From NCBI RefSeq assembly GCF_907165205.1, contig NC_058191.1:17548501-17612500 (forward strand): a stretch of 64,000 bases of DNA, in the 5' to 3' direction. Source of the DNA: Coccinella septempunctata. Lineage: Eukaryota; Arthropoda; Insecta; Coleoptera; Coccinellidae. Of the stretch, positions 47,401-61,965 are shown one piece after another. Position 1 is the first letter of the stretch. Every line of letters begins with the position of its first letter. The position numbers and the translations under genes were made by a program. The notes beneath the pieces are model-generated. The model ran no database searches, was not told the DNA's origin, and saw only the letters and a program-made list of their open reading frames with translations.

Positions 47401-49501
47401 ATCAGAACTATCGAACTGAAATTCAATATGTGCATCTCAATTCGAAAACTATGTGCAGTTTCAAGATTTGGTTCGAATTAATCCAACAGTTTTTAGGAAT
47501 TGATATCACACTTTGCCGAATTGACCACTGAAATCTCAATTCCTATCTGAACTATCGAACTGAAATTCAACATGTGCATCTCAATTCGAAAACCGAGTAA
47601 AGTTTCGGGATTTGGGTCGAATTGATCCAACAGTTCCTTCGGAATTGAAATGATATTTTGTCGAATCGATCACTGAAACCTCAATTCCTATCAGAACTAT
47701 CGAACTGAAATTCAACATGTGCATCTCAATCTCTCAAACCATGTGCTGTTTCGAGATTTGGTTCGAATTGATCCAACAGTTTTTGTGGAATTGATATCAC
47801 ACTTTGCAGAAAAGACCACCGAAATCTCGATTCCTATCTGAACTATCGAACTGAAATTCAACATGTGCATCTCAATTCGAAAACTATCTGCAGTTTCAAG
47901 ATTTGGGTCGAAATGGTCCAACAGTTTTTAGGAATTGATATCACACTTTGCCGAATTGAACACTGAAATCTCAATTCCTATCTGAACTATCGAACTGAAA
48001 TTCAACATGTGCATCTCAATTCGAAAACTGAGTACAGTTTCGGGATTTGGGTCGAATTGATCCAATAGTTCCTTGGGAATTGAAATGATATTTTGTCGAA
48101 TCGATCACTGAAACCTCAATTCCTATCAGTACTATCGAACTGAAATTCAACATGTGCATCTCAATTCGAAAACTATGTGCAGTTTCAAGATTTGGTTCGA
48201 ATTAATCCAACAGTTTTTAGGAATTGATATCACACTTTGCCGAATTGACCACTGAAATCTCAATTCCTATCTGAACTATCGAACTGAAATTCAACATGTG
48301 CATCTCAATTCGAAAACCAAGTAAAGTTTCGGGATTTGGGTCGAATTGATCCAATAGTTCCTTGGGAATTGAAATGATATTTTGTCGAATCGATCACTGA
48401 AACCTTAATTCCTATCAGAACTATCGAACTGAAATTCAACATATGCATCTCAATCTCTCAAACCATGTGCTGTTTCGAGATTTGGTTCGAATTGATCCAA
48501 CAGTTTTTGTGGAATTGATATCACACTTTGCAGAAAAGACCACCGAAATCTCGATTCCTATCTGAACTATCGAACTGAAATTCAACATGTGCATCTCAAT
48601 CCGAAAACTATGTGCAGTTTCAAGATTTGGTTCGAATTGATCCAACAGTTTTCGAGGAATTGATATTACACTTTGCCGAATTGAACACTGAAATCTCAAT
48701 TCCTATCTGAACTATCGAACTGAATTTCAACATGTGCATCTCAATTCGAAAACTGTGTGAAATTTCAAGATTTGGTTCGAATTGAACCAACAGTTTTCGA
48801 GGAATTGATATCACACTTTGCCGAATTGACCACTGAAATCTCAATTCCTATCTGAACTATTGAACTGAAATTCAACATGTGCATCTCAATTCGAAAACTG
48901 AGTACAGTTTCGGGATTTGGGTCGAATTGATCCAATATTTCCTTGGGAATTGAATTGATATTTTGTCGAATCGACCACTGAAATCTCAATTCCTATCTGA
49001 ACTATCGAACTGAAATTCAACATGTGCATCTTAATTCGAAAACTGTGTACAGTTTCGGGATTTTGGTCGAATTGATCCAATATTTCCTTAGGAATTGAAA
49101 TGATATTTTGTCGAATCGACTACTGAAATCTCCATTCCTATCAGAACTATCGATCTGAAATTCAACATGTGCATCTCAATTCGAAAACTATCTGCAGTTT
49201 CAAGATTTGGGTCGAAATGGTCCAACAGTTTTCAGGAATTGTTATCACACTTTGCCGAATTGAAAACTGAAATCTCAATTCCTATCTGAACTATCGAACT
49301 GAAATTCAACATGTGCATCTCAATTCGAAAACCATGTGCTGTTTCGAGATTTGGTTCGAATTGATCCAACAGTTTTTGAGGAATTGATATCACACTTTGC
49401 CGGAAAGGCAACTGAAATCTCAATTCCTATCAGAACTATCGAACTGAAATTCAACATGTGCATCTCAATTCGAAAACTATGTGCAGTTTCAAGATTTGGT
49501 T

Positions 49502-50280
49502 CGAATTAATCGACCACTGAAATCTCAATTCCTATCTGAACTATCGAACTGAAATTCAACATGTGCATCTTAATTCGAAAACTGTGTACAGTTTCGGGAT
49601 TTTGGTCGAATTGATCCAATATTTCCTTAGGAATTGAAATGATATTTTGTCGAATCGACTACTGAAATCTCCATTCCTATCAGAACTATCGATCTGAAAT
49701 TCAACATGTGCATCTCAATTCGAAAACTATCTGCAGTTTCAAGATTTGGGTCGAAATGGTCCAACAGTTTTCAGGAATTGTTATCACACTTTGCCGAATT
49801 GAAAACTGAAATCTCAATTCCTATCTGAACTATCGAACTGAAATTCAACATGTGCATCTCAATTCGAAAACCATGTGCTGTTTCGAGATTTGGTTCGAAT
49901 TGATCCAACAGTTTTTGAGGAATTGATATCACACTTTGCCGGAAAGGCAACTGAAATCTCAATTCCTATCAGAACTATCGAACTGAAATTCAACATGTGC
50001 ATCTCAATTCGAAAACTATGTGCAGTTTCAAGATTTGGTTCGAATTAATCGACCACTGAAATCTCAATTCCTATCTGAACTATCGAACTGAAATTCAACA
50101 TGTGCATCTTAATTCGAAAACTGTGTACAGTTTCGGGATTTTGGTCGAATTGATCCAATATTTCCTTAGGAATTGAAATGATATTTTGTCGAATCGACTA
50201 CTGAAATCTCCATTCCTATCAGAACTATCGATCTGAAATTCAACATGTGCATCTCAATTCGAAAACTATCTGCAGTTTCA
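49502..50280 (-). repeat. 539-bp tandem repeat with truncated monomer
   Basis: GAATTAATCGACCACTG, a joint that skips about 41 bp of the monomer, occurs near 49,502 and again near 50,041. The unit between is four monomers minus 41 bp, and a third, partial unit follows. The joint lies between two AATT boxes. The deletion came first and the shortened block was then copied in tandem. Confidence 0.85.
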
Positions 50281-53200
50281 AGATTTGGTTCGAATTAATC
50301 CAACAGTTTTTAGGAATTGATATCACACTTTTCCGAATTGACCACTGAAATCTCAATTCCTATCTGAACTATCGAACTGAAATTCAACATGTGCATCTCA
50401 ATTCGAAAACCGAGTAAAGTTTCGGGATTTGGGTCGAATTGATCCAATAGTTCCTTGGGAATTGAAATGATATTTTGTCGAATCGATCACTGAAACCTCA
50501 ATTCCTATAAGAACTATCGAACTGAAATTCAACATGTGCATCTCAATCTCTCAAACCATGTGCTGTTTCGAGATTTGGTTCGAATTGATCCAACAGTTTT
50601 TGTGGAATTGATATCACACTTTGCAGAAAAGACCACCGAAATCTCGATTCCTATCTGATCTATCGAACTGAAATTCAACATGTGCATCTCAATCCGAAAA
50701 CTATGTGCAGTTTCAAGATTTGGTTCGAATTGATCCTACAGTTTTCGAGGAATTGATATTACACTTTGCCGAATTGACCACTGAAATCTCAATTCCTATC
50801 TGAACTATCGAACTGAATTTCAACATGTGCATCTCAATTCGAAAACTGTGTGGAATTTCAAGATTTGGTTCGAATTGAACCAACAGTTTTCGAGGAATTG
50901 ATATCACACTTTGCCGAATTGACCACTGAAATCTCAATTCCTATCTGAACTGTTGAACTGAAATTCAACATGTGCATCTCAATTCGAAAACTGAGTACAG
51001 TTTCGGGATTTGGGTCGAATTGATCCAATATTTCCTTGGGAATTGAATTGATATTTTGTCGAATCGACCACTGAAATCTAAATTCCTATCTGAACTATCG
51101 AACTGAAATTCAACATGTGCATCTTAATTCGAAAACTGTGTACAGTTTTGGGATTTTGGTCGAATTGATCCAATAGTTCCTTAGGAATTGAAATGATATT
51201 TTGTCGAATCGACTACTGAAATTTCCATTCCTATCAGAACTATCGATCTGAAATTCGAAAACTATCTGCAGTTTCAAGATTTGGGTCGAAATGGTCCAAC
51301 AGTTTTCAGGAATTGATATCACACTTTGCCGTATTGAAAACTGAAATCTCAATTCCTATCTGAACTATCGAACTGAAATTCAACATGTGCATCTCAATCC
51401 GAAAACTATGTGCAGTTTCAAGATTTGGTTCGAATTGATCCAACAGTTTTCGAGGAATTGATATCACACTTTGCCAATTCACCACTGAAATCTCAATTCC
51501 TATCTGAACTATCGAACTGAATTTCAACATGTGCATCTCAATTCGAAAACTGTGTGAAATTTCAAGATTTGGTTCGAATTGAACCAACAGTTTTCGAGGA
51601 ATTGATATCACACTTTGCCGAATTGACCACTGAAATCTCAATTCCTATCTGAACTATCGAACTGAAATTCAACATGTGCATCTCAATTCGAAAACTGAGT
51701 ACAGTTTCGGGATTTGGGTCGAATTGATCCAATATTTCCTTGGGAATTGAAATGATATTTTGTCGAATCGACCACGGAAATCTCAATTCCTATCTGAACT
51801 ATCGAAATGAAATTCAACATGTGCATCTCAATTCGAAAACTGAGTACAGTTTCGGGATTTGGGTCGAATTGATCCAATAGTTCCTTGGGAATTGAAATGA
51901 TATTTTGTTGAATCGACCTCTGGAATCTCGATTCCTATCTGAACTATCGAACTGAAATTCAACATGTGCATCTCAATCCGAAAACTACGTGCAGTTTCAA
52001 GATTTCGTTCGAATTGATCCAACAGTTTTCGAGGAATTGATATCACACTTTGCCGAATTGACCACTGAAATCTCAATTCCTATCTGAACTATCGAACTGA
52101 AATTCAACATGAGCATCTCAATTCGAAAACTGTGTACAGTTTCGAGATTTGGGTCGAATTGATCCAACAGTTTTTAGGAATTGATATCACACTTTGCCGA
52201 ATTGACCACTGAAATCTCCATTCCTATCTGAACTATCGAACTGAAATTCAACATGTGCATCTTAATTCGAAAACTGTGTACAGTTTCGGGATTTTGGTCG
52301 AATTGATCCAATAGTTCCTTAGGAATTGAAATGATATTTTGTCGAATCGACTACTGAAATATCCATTCCTATCAGAACTATCGATCTGAAATTCAACATG
52401 TGCATCTCAATTCGAAAACTATCTGCAGTTTCAAGATTTGGGTCGAAATGGTCCAACAGTTTTTAGGAATTGATATCACACTTTGCCGAATTGAACACTG
52501 AAATCTCAATTCCTATCTGAACTATCGAACTGAAATTCAACATGTGCATCTCAATTCGAAAACTGAGTACAGTTTCGGGATTTGGGTCGAATTGATTCAA
52601 TAGATCCTTCGGAATTGAAATGATATTTTGTCGAATCGATCACTGAAACCTCAATTCCTATCAGAACTATCGAACTGAAATTCAACATGTGCATCTCATT
52701 TCGAAAACTTTGTACAGGTTCGAGATTTTGGTCGAATTGATCCAATAGTTCCTTAGGAATTGAAATGATAATATGTCGAATCGACATCTGAAATCTCAAT
52801 TCCTATCAGAACTATCGAACTGAAATTCAATATGTGCATCTCAATTCGAAAACTATGTGCAGTTTCAAGATTTGGTTCGAATTAATCCAACAGTTTTTAG
52901 GAATTGATATCACACTTTGCCGAATTGACCACTGAAATCTCAATTCCTATCTGAACTATCGAACTGAAATTCAACATGTGCATCTCAATTCGAAAACCGA
53001 GTAAAGTTTCGGGATTTGGGTCGAATTGATCCAACAGTTCCTTCGGAATTGAAATGATATTTTGTCGAATCGATCACTGAAACCTCAATTCCTATCAGAA
53101 CTATCGAACTGAAATTCAACATGTGCATCTCAATCTCTCAAACCATGTGCTGTTTCGAGATTTGGTTCGAATTGATCCAACAGTTTTTGTGGAATTGATA

Positions 53201-54599
53201 TCACACTTTGCAGAAAAGACCACCGAAATCTCGATTCCTATCTGAACTATCGAACTGAAATTCAACATGTGCATCTCAATTCGAAAACTATCTGCAGTTT
53301 CAAGATTTGGGTCGAAATGGTCCAACAGTTTTTAGGAATTGATATCACACTTTGCCGAATTGAACACTGAAATCTCAATTCCTATCTGAACTATCGAACT
53401 GAAATTCAACATGTGCATCTCAATTCGAAAACTGAGTACAGTTTCGGGATTTGGGTCGAATTGATTCAATAGATCCTTGGGAATTCAAATGATATTTTGT
53501 CGAATCGACCACTGAAATCTCAATTCCTATCAGAACTATCGAACTGAAATTCAACATGTGCATCTCATTTCGAAACCTGTGTACAGGTTCGAGATTTTGG
53601 TCGAATTGATCCAATAGTTCCTTAGGAATTGAAATGATAATATGTCGAATCGACCACTGAAATCTCAATTCCTATCAGAACTATCGAACTGAAATTCAAC
53701 ATGTGCATCTCAATTCGAAAACTATATGCAGTTTCAAGATTTGGTTCGAATTAATCCAACAGTTTTTAGGAATTGATATCACACTTTGCCGAATTGACCA
53801 CTGAAATCTCAATTCCTATCTGAACTATCGAACTGAAATTCAACATGTGCATCTCAATTCGAAAACCAAGTAAAGTTTCGGGATTTGGGTCGAATTGATC
53901 CAATAGTTCCTTGGGAATTGAAATGATATTTTGTCGAATCGATCACTGAAACCTCAATTCCTATCAGAACTATCGAACTGAAATTCAACATATGCATCTC
54001 AATCTCTCAAACCATGTGCTGTTTCGAGATTTGGTTCGAATTGATCCAACAGTTTTTGTGGAATTGATATCACACTTTGCAGAAAAGACCACCGAAATCT
54101 CGATTCCTATCTGAACTATCGAACTGAAATTCAACATGTGCATCTCAATCCGAAAACTATGTGCAGTTTCAAGATTTGGTTCGAATTGATCCAACAGTTT
54201 TCGAGGAATTGATATTACACTTTGCCGAATTGAACACTGAAATCTCAATTCCTATCTGAACTATCGAACTGAATTTCAACATGTGCATCTCAATTCGAAA
54301 ACTGTGTGAAATTTCAAGATTTGGTTCGAATTGAACCAACAGTTTTCGAGGAATTGATATCACACTTTGCCGAATTGACCACTGAAATCTCAATTCCTAT
54401 CTGAACTATTGAACTGAAATTCAACATGTGCATCTCAATTCGAAAACTGAGTACAGTTTCGGGATTTGGGTCGAATTGATCCAATATTTCCTTGGGAATT
54501 GAATTGATATTTTGTCGAATCGACCACTGAAATCTCAATTCCTATCTGAACTATCGAACTGAAATTCAACATGTGCATCTTAATTCGAAAACTGTGTAC

Positions 54600-57500
54600 A
54601 GTTTCGGGATTTGGTTCGAATTGATCCAACAGTTTTTGAGGAATTGATATCACACTTTGCCGGAAAGGCAACTGAAATCTCAATTCCTATCAGAACTATC
54701 GAACTGAAATTCAACATGTGCATTTCATTTCGAAACCTGTGTACAGGTTCGAGATTTTGGTCGAATTGATCCAATAGTTCCTTAGGAATTGAAATGATAA
54801 TATGTCGAATCGACCACTGAAATCTCAATTCCTATCAGAACTATCGAACTGAAATTCAACATGTGCATCTCAATTCGAAAACTATATGCAGTTTCAAGAT
54901 TTGGTTCGAATTAATCCAACAGTTTTTAGGAATTGATATCACACTTTGCCGAATTGACCACTGAAATCTCAATTCCTATCTGAACTATCGAACTGAAATT
55001 CAACATGTGCATCTCAATTCGAAAACCAAGTAAAGTTTCGGGATTTGGGTCGAATTGATCCAATAGTTCCTTGGGAATTGAAATGATATTTTGTCGAATC
55101 GATCACTGAAACCTCAATTCCTATCAGAACTATCGAACTGAAATTCAACATATGCATCTCAATCTCTCAAACCATGTGCTGTTTCGAGATTTGGTTCGAA
55201 TTGATCCAACAGTTTTTGTGGAATTGATATCACACTTTGCAGAAAAGACCACCGAAATCTCGATTCCTATCTGAACTATCGAACTGAAATTCAACATGTG
55301 CATCTCAATCCGAAAACTATGTGCAGTTTCAAGATTTGGTTCGAATTGATCCAACAGTTTTCGAGGAATTGATATTACACTTTGCCGAATTGAACACTGA
55401 AATCTCAATTCCTATCTGAACTATCGAACTGAATTTCAACATGTGCATCTCAATTCGAAAACTGTGTGAAATTTCAAGATTTGGTTCGAATTGAACCAAC
55501 AGTTTTCGAGGAATTGATATCACACTTTGCCGAATTGACCACTGAAATCTCAATTCCTATCTGAACTATTGAACTGAAATTCAACATGTGCATCTCAATT
55601 CGAAAACTGAGTACAGTTTCGGGATTTGGGTCGAATTGATCCAATATTTCCTTGGGAATTGAATTGATATTTTGTCGAATCGACCACTGAAATCTCAATT
55701 CCTATCTGAACTATCGAACTGAAATTCAACATGTGCATCTTAATTCGAAAACTGTGTACAGTTTCGGGATTTTGGTCGAATTGATCCAATATTTCCTTAG
55801 GAATTGAAATGATATTTTGTCGAATCGACTACTGAAATCTCCATTCCTATCAGAACTATCGATCTGAAATTCAACATGTGCATCTCAATTCGACAAGATT
55901 TGGGTCGAAATGGTCCAACAGTTTTCAGGAATTGATATCACACTTTGCCGAATTGAAAACTGAAATCTCAATTCCTATCTGAACTATCGAACTGAAATTC
56001 AACATGTGCATCTCAATTCGAAAACCATGTGCTGTTTCGAGATTTGGTTCGAATTGATCCAACAGTTTTTGAGGAATTGATATCACACTTTGCCGGAAAG
56101 GCAACTGAAATCTCAATTCCTATCAGAACTATCGAACTGAAATTCAACATGTGCATCTCAATTCGAAAACTATGTGCAGTTTCAAGATTTGGTTCGAATT
56201 AATCCAACAGTTTTTAGGAATTGATATCACACTTTTCCGAATTGACCACTGAAATCTCAATTCCTATCTGAACTATCGAACTGAAATTCAACATGTGCAT
56301 CTCAATTCGAAAACCGAGTAAAGTTTCGGGATTTGGGTCGAATTGATCCAATAGTTCCTTGGGAATTGAAATGATATTTTGTCGAATCGATCACTGAAAC
56401 CTCAATTCCTATCAGAACTATCGAACTGAAATTCAACATGTGCATCTCAATCTCTCAAACCATGTGCTGTTTCGAGATTTGGTTCGAATTGATCCAACAG
56501 TTTTTGTGGAATTGATATCACACTTTGCAGAAAAGACCACCGAAATCTCGATTCCTATCTGATCTATCGAACTGAAATTCAACATGTGCATCTCAATCCG
56601 AAAACTATGTGCAGTTTCAAGATTTGGTTCGAATTGATCCAACAGTTTTCGAGGAATTGATATTACACTTTGCCGAATTGACCACTGAAATCTCAATTCC
56701 TATCTGAACTATCGAACTGAATTTCAACATGTGCATCTCAATTCGAAAACTGTGTGAAATTTCAAGATTTGGTTCGAATTGAACCAACAGTTTTCGAGGA
56801 ATTGATATCACACTTTGCCGAATTGACCACTGAAATCTCAATTCCTATCTGAACAGTTGAACTGAAATTCAACATGTGCATCTCAATTCGAAAACTGAGT
56901 ACAGTTTCGGGATTTGGGTCGAATTGATCCAATATTTCCTTGGGAATTGAATTGATATTTTGTCGAATCGACCACTGAAATCTAAATTCCTATCTGAACT
57001 ATCGAACTGAAATTCAACATGTGCATCTCAATTCGAAAACTGAGTACAGTTTCGGGATTTGGGTCGAATTGATCCAATATTTCCTTGGGAATTGAATTGA
57101 TATTTTGTCGAATCGACCACTGAAATCTAAATTCCTATCTGAACTATCGAACTGAAATTCAACATGTGCATCTCAATTCGAAAACTATCTGCAGTTTCAA
57201 GATTTGGGTCGAAATGGTCCAACAGTTTTTAGGAATTGATATCACACTTTGCCGAATTGAACACTGAAATCTCAATTCCTATCTGAACTATCGAACTGAA
57301 ATTCAACATGTGCATCTCAATTCGAAAACTGAGTACAGTTTCGGGATTTGGGTCGAATTGATTCTATAGATCCTTGGGAATTGAAATGATATTTTGTCGA
57401 ATCGACCACTGAAATCTCAATTCCTATCAGAACTATCGAACTGAAATTCAACATGTGCATCTCAATTCGAAAACCATGTGCTGTTTCGAGATTTGGTTCG

Positions 57501-59902
57501 AATTGATCCAACAGTTTTTGAGGAATTGATATCACACTTTGCCGGAAAGGCAACTGAAATCTCAATTCCTATCAGAACTATCGAACTGAAATTCAACATG
57601 TGCATCTCATTTCGAAACCTGTGTACAGGTTCGAGATTTTGGTCGAATTGATCCAATAGTTCCTTAGGAATTGAAATGATAATATGTCGAATCGACCACT
57701 GAAATCTCAATTCCTATCAGAACTATCGAACTGAAATTCAACATGTGCATCTCAATTCGAAAACTATGTGCAGTTTCAAGATTTGGTTCGAATTAATCCA
57801 ACAGTTTTTAGGAATTGATATCACACTTTGCCGAATTGACCACTGAAATCTCAATTCCTATCTGAACTATCGAACTGAAATTCAACATGTGCATCTCAAT
57901 TCGAAAACCAAGTAAAGTTTCGGGATTTGGGTCGAATTGATCCAATAGTTCCTTGGGAATTGAAATGATATTTTGTCGAATCGATCACTGAAACCTCAAT
58001 TCCTATCAGAACTATCGAACTGAAATTCAACATATGCATCTCAATCTCTCAAACCATGTGCTGTTTCGAGATTTGGTTCGAATTGATCCAACAGTTTTTG
58101 TGGAATTGATATCACACTTTGCAGAAAAGACCACCGAAATCTCGATTCCTATCTGAACTATCGAACTGAAATTCAACATGTGCATCTCAATCCGAAAACT
58201 ATGTGCAGTTTCAAGATTTGGTTCGAATTGATCCAACAGTTTTCGAGGAATTGATATTACACTTTGCCGAATTGAACACTGAAATCTCAATTCCTATCTG
58301 AACTATCGAACTGAATTTCAACATGTGCATCTCAATTCGAAAACTGTGTGAAATTTCAAGATTTGGTTCGAATTGATCCAACAGTTTTCGAGGAATTGAT
58401 ATCACACTTTGCCGAATTGACCACTGAAATCTCAATTCCTATCTGAACTATTGAACTGAAATTCAACATGTGCATCTCAATTCGAAAACTGAGTACAGTT
58501 TCGGGATTTGGGTCGAATTGATCCAATATTTCCTTGGGAATTGAATTGATATTTTGTCGAATCGACCACTGAAATCTCAATTCCTATCTGAACTATCGAA
58601 CTGAAATTCAACATGTGCATCTTAATTCGAAAACTGTGTACAGTTTCGGGATTTTGGTCGAATTGATCCAATATTTCCTTAGGAATTGAAATGATATTTT
58701 GTCGAATCGACTACTGAAATCTCCATTCCTATCAGAACTATCGATCTGAAATTCAACATGTGCATCTCAATTCGACAAGATTTGGGTCGAAATGGTCCAA
58801 CAGTTTTCAGGAATTGATATCACACTTTGCCGAATTGAAAACTGAAATCTCAATTCCTATCTGAACTATCGAACTGAAATTCAACATGTGCATCTCAATT
58901 CGAAAACCATGTGCTGTTTCGAGATTTGGTTCGAATTGATCCAACAGTTTTTGAGGAATTGATATCACACTTTGCCGGAAAGGCAACTGAAATCTCAATT
59001 CCTATCAGAACTATCGAACTGAAATTCAACATGTGCATCTCAATTCGAAAACTATGTGCAGTTTCAAGATTTGGTTCGAATTAATCCAACAGTTTTTAGG
59101 AATTGATATCACACTTTTCCGAATTGACCACTGAAATCTCAATTCCTATCTGAACTATCGAACTGAAATTCAACATGTGCATCTCAATTCGAAAACCGAG
59201 TAAAGTTTCAGGATTTGGGTCGAATTGATCCAATAGTTCCTTGGGAATTGAAATGATATTTTGTCGAATCGATCACTGAAACCTCAATTCCTATCAGAAC
59301 TATCGAACTGAAATTCAACATGTGCATCTCAATCTCTCAAACCATGTGCTCTTTCGAGATTTGGTTCGAATTGATCCAACAGTTTTTGTGGAATTGATAT
59401 CACACTTTGCAGAAAAGACCACCGAAATCTCGATTCCTATCTGATCTATCGAACTGAAATTCAACATGTGCATCTCAATCCGAAAACTATGTGCAGTTTC
59501 AAGATTTGGTTCGAATTGATCCAACAGTTTTCGAGGAATTGATATTACACTTTGCCGAATTGACCACTGAAATCTCAATTCCTATCTGAACTATCGAACT
59601 GAATTTCAACATGTGCATCTCAATTCGAAAACTGTGTGAAATTTCAAGATTTGGTTCGAATTGAACCAACAGTTTTCGAGGAATTGATATCACACTTTGC
59701 CGAATTGACCACTGAAATCTCAATTCCTATCTGAACAGTTGAACTGAAATTCAACATGTGCATCTCAATTCGAAAACTGAGTACAGTTTCGGGATTTGGG
59801 TCGAATTGATCCAATATTTCCTTGGGAATTGAATTGATATTTTGTCGAATCGACCACTGAAATCTAAATTCCTATCTGAACTATCGAACTGAAATTCAAC
59901 AT
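54600..59902 (-). repeat. 2,882-bp tandem duplication in array C
   Basis: About 54,600-57,020 recurs at 57,482-59,902 with constant offset 2,882 (55,145/58,027; 55,925/58,807; 56,433/59,315). Both copies share a 17-bp loss at CAATTCGACAAGATTTGGG (55,887 and 58,769). Copy 1 also has two adjacent identical monomers (56,880 and 57,025) where copy 2 has one, so single-monomer duplication followed. Confidence 0.85.
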
Positions 59903-60189
59903 GTGCATCTTAATTCGAAAACTGTGTACAGTTTCGGGATTTTGGTCGAATTGATCCAATAGTTCCTTAGGAATTGAAATGATATTTTGTCGAATCGACT
60001 ACTGAAATTTCCATTCCTATCAGAACTATCGATCTGAAATTCAACATGTGCATCTCAATTCGAAAACTATCTGCAGTTTCAAGATTTGGGTCGAAATGGT
60101 CCAACAGTTTTCGAGGAATTGATATCACACTTTGCCGAATTGACCACTGAAATCTCAATTCCTATCTGAACTATCGAACTGAAATTCAA

Positions 60190-61965
60190 CATGAGCATCT
60201 CAATTCGAAAACCGAGTAAAGTTTCGGGATTTGGGTCGAATTGATCCAATAGTTCCTTGGGAATTGAAATGATATTTTGTCGAACCGACCACTGAAACCT
60301 CAATTCCTATCACAACTATCGAACTGAAATTCAACATTTGCGTCTCAATCTCTCAAACCATGTGCTGTTTCGAGATTTGGTTCGAATTGATCCAACAGTT
60401 TTTGAGGAATTGATATCACACTTTGCCGAAAAGACCACTGAAATCTCAATTCCTATCACAACTATCGAACTGAAATTCAACATTTGCGTCTCAATCTCTC
60501 AAACCATGTGCTGTTTCGAGATTTGGTTCGAATTGATCCAACAGTTTTTGAGGAATTGATATCACACTTTGCCGAAAAGATCACCGAAATCTCGATTCCT
60601 ATCTGAACTATCGAACTGAATTTCAACATGTGCATCTCAATTCGAAAACTGTGTGAAATTTCAAGATTTGGTTCGAATTGAACCAACAGTTTTCGAGGAA
60701 TTGATATCACACTTTGCCGAATTGACCACTGAAATCTCAATTCCTATCTGAACTATCGAACTGAAATTCAACATGTGCATCTCAATTCGAAAACTGAGTA
60801 CAGTTTCGGGATTTGGTTCGAATTGATACAATAGTTCCTTGGGAATTGACATGATATTTTGTCGAATCGACTACTGAAATCTCAATTCCTATCGATTTGG
60901 GTCGAATTGATCCAATAGTTCCTTGGGAATTGAAATGATATTTTGTCGAATCGACCACTGAAATCTCAATTCCTATCAGAACTATCGAACTGAAATTCAA
61001 CATGTGCATCTCAATTCGAAAACTATCTGCAGTTTCAAGATTTGGGTCGAAATGGTCCAACAGTTTTCGAGGAATTGATATCACACTTTGCCGAATTGAC
61101 CACTGAAATCTCAATTCCTATCTGAACTATCGAACTGAAATTCAACATGAGCATCTCAATTCGAAAACCGAGTAAAGTTTCGGGATTTGGGTCGAATTGA
61201 TCCAATAGTTCCTTGGGAATTGAAATGATATTTTGTCGAACCGACCACTGAAACCTCAATTCCTATCACAACTATCGAACTGAAATTCAACATTTGCGTC
61301 TCAATCTCTCAAACCATGTGCTGTTTCGAGATTTGGTTCGAATTGATCCAACAGTTTTTGATGAATTGATATCACACTTTGCCGAAAAGACCACTGAAAT
61401 CTCAATTCCTATCACAACTATCGAACTGAAATTCAACATGTGCATCTCAATCCGAAAATTATGTGCAGTTTCAAGATTTGGTTCGAATTGATCCAACAGT
61501 TTTCGAGGAATTGATATCACACTTTGCCGAATTCACCACTGAAATCTCAATTCCTATCTGAACTATCGAACTGAATTTCAACATGTGCATCTCAATTCGA
61601 AAACTGTGTGAAATTTCAAGATTTGGTTCGAATTGAACCAACAGTTTTCGAGGAATTGATATCACACTTTGCCGAATTGACCACTGAAATCTCAATTCCT
61701 ATCTGAACTATCGAACTGAAATTCAACATGTGCATCTCAATTCGAAAACTGAGTACAGTTTCGGGATTTGGTTCGAATTGATACAATAGTTCCTTGGGAA
61801 TTGACATGATATTTTGTCGAATCGACTACTGAAATCTCAATTCCTATCGATTTGGGTCGAATTGATCCAATAGTTCCTTGGGAATTGAAATGATATTTTG
61901 TCGAATCGACCACTGAAATCTCAATTCCTATCAGAACTATCGAACTGAAATTCAACATGTGCATC
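60190..61965 (-). repeat. 955-bp tandem duplication in array C
   Basis: About 60,190-61,010 recurs at 61,146-61,965 with offset 955-956 (60,338/61,294; 60,661/61,616; 60,782/61,737). Both copies hold the same truncated monomer, CTCAATTCCTATCGATTTGGG (60,883 and 61,838), which skips about half a monomer. Confidence 0.8.
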
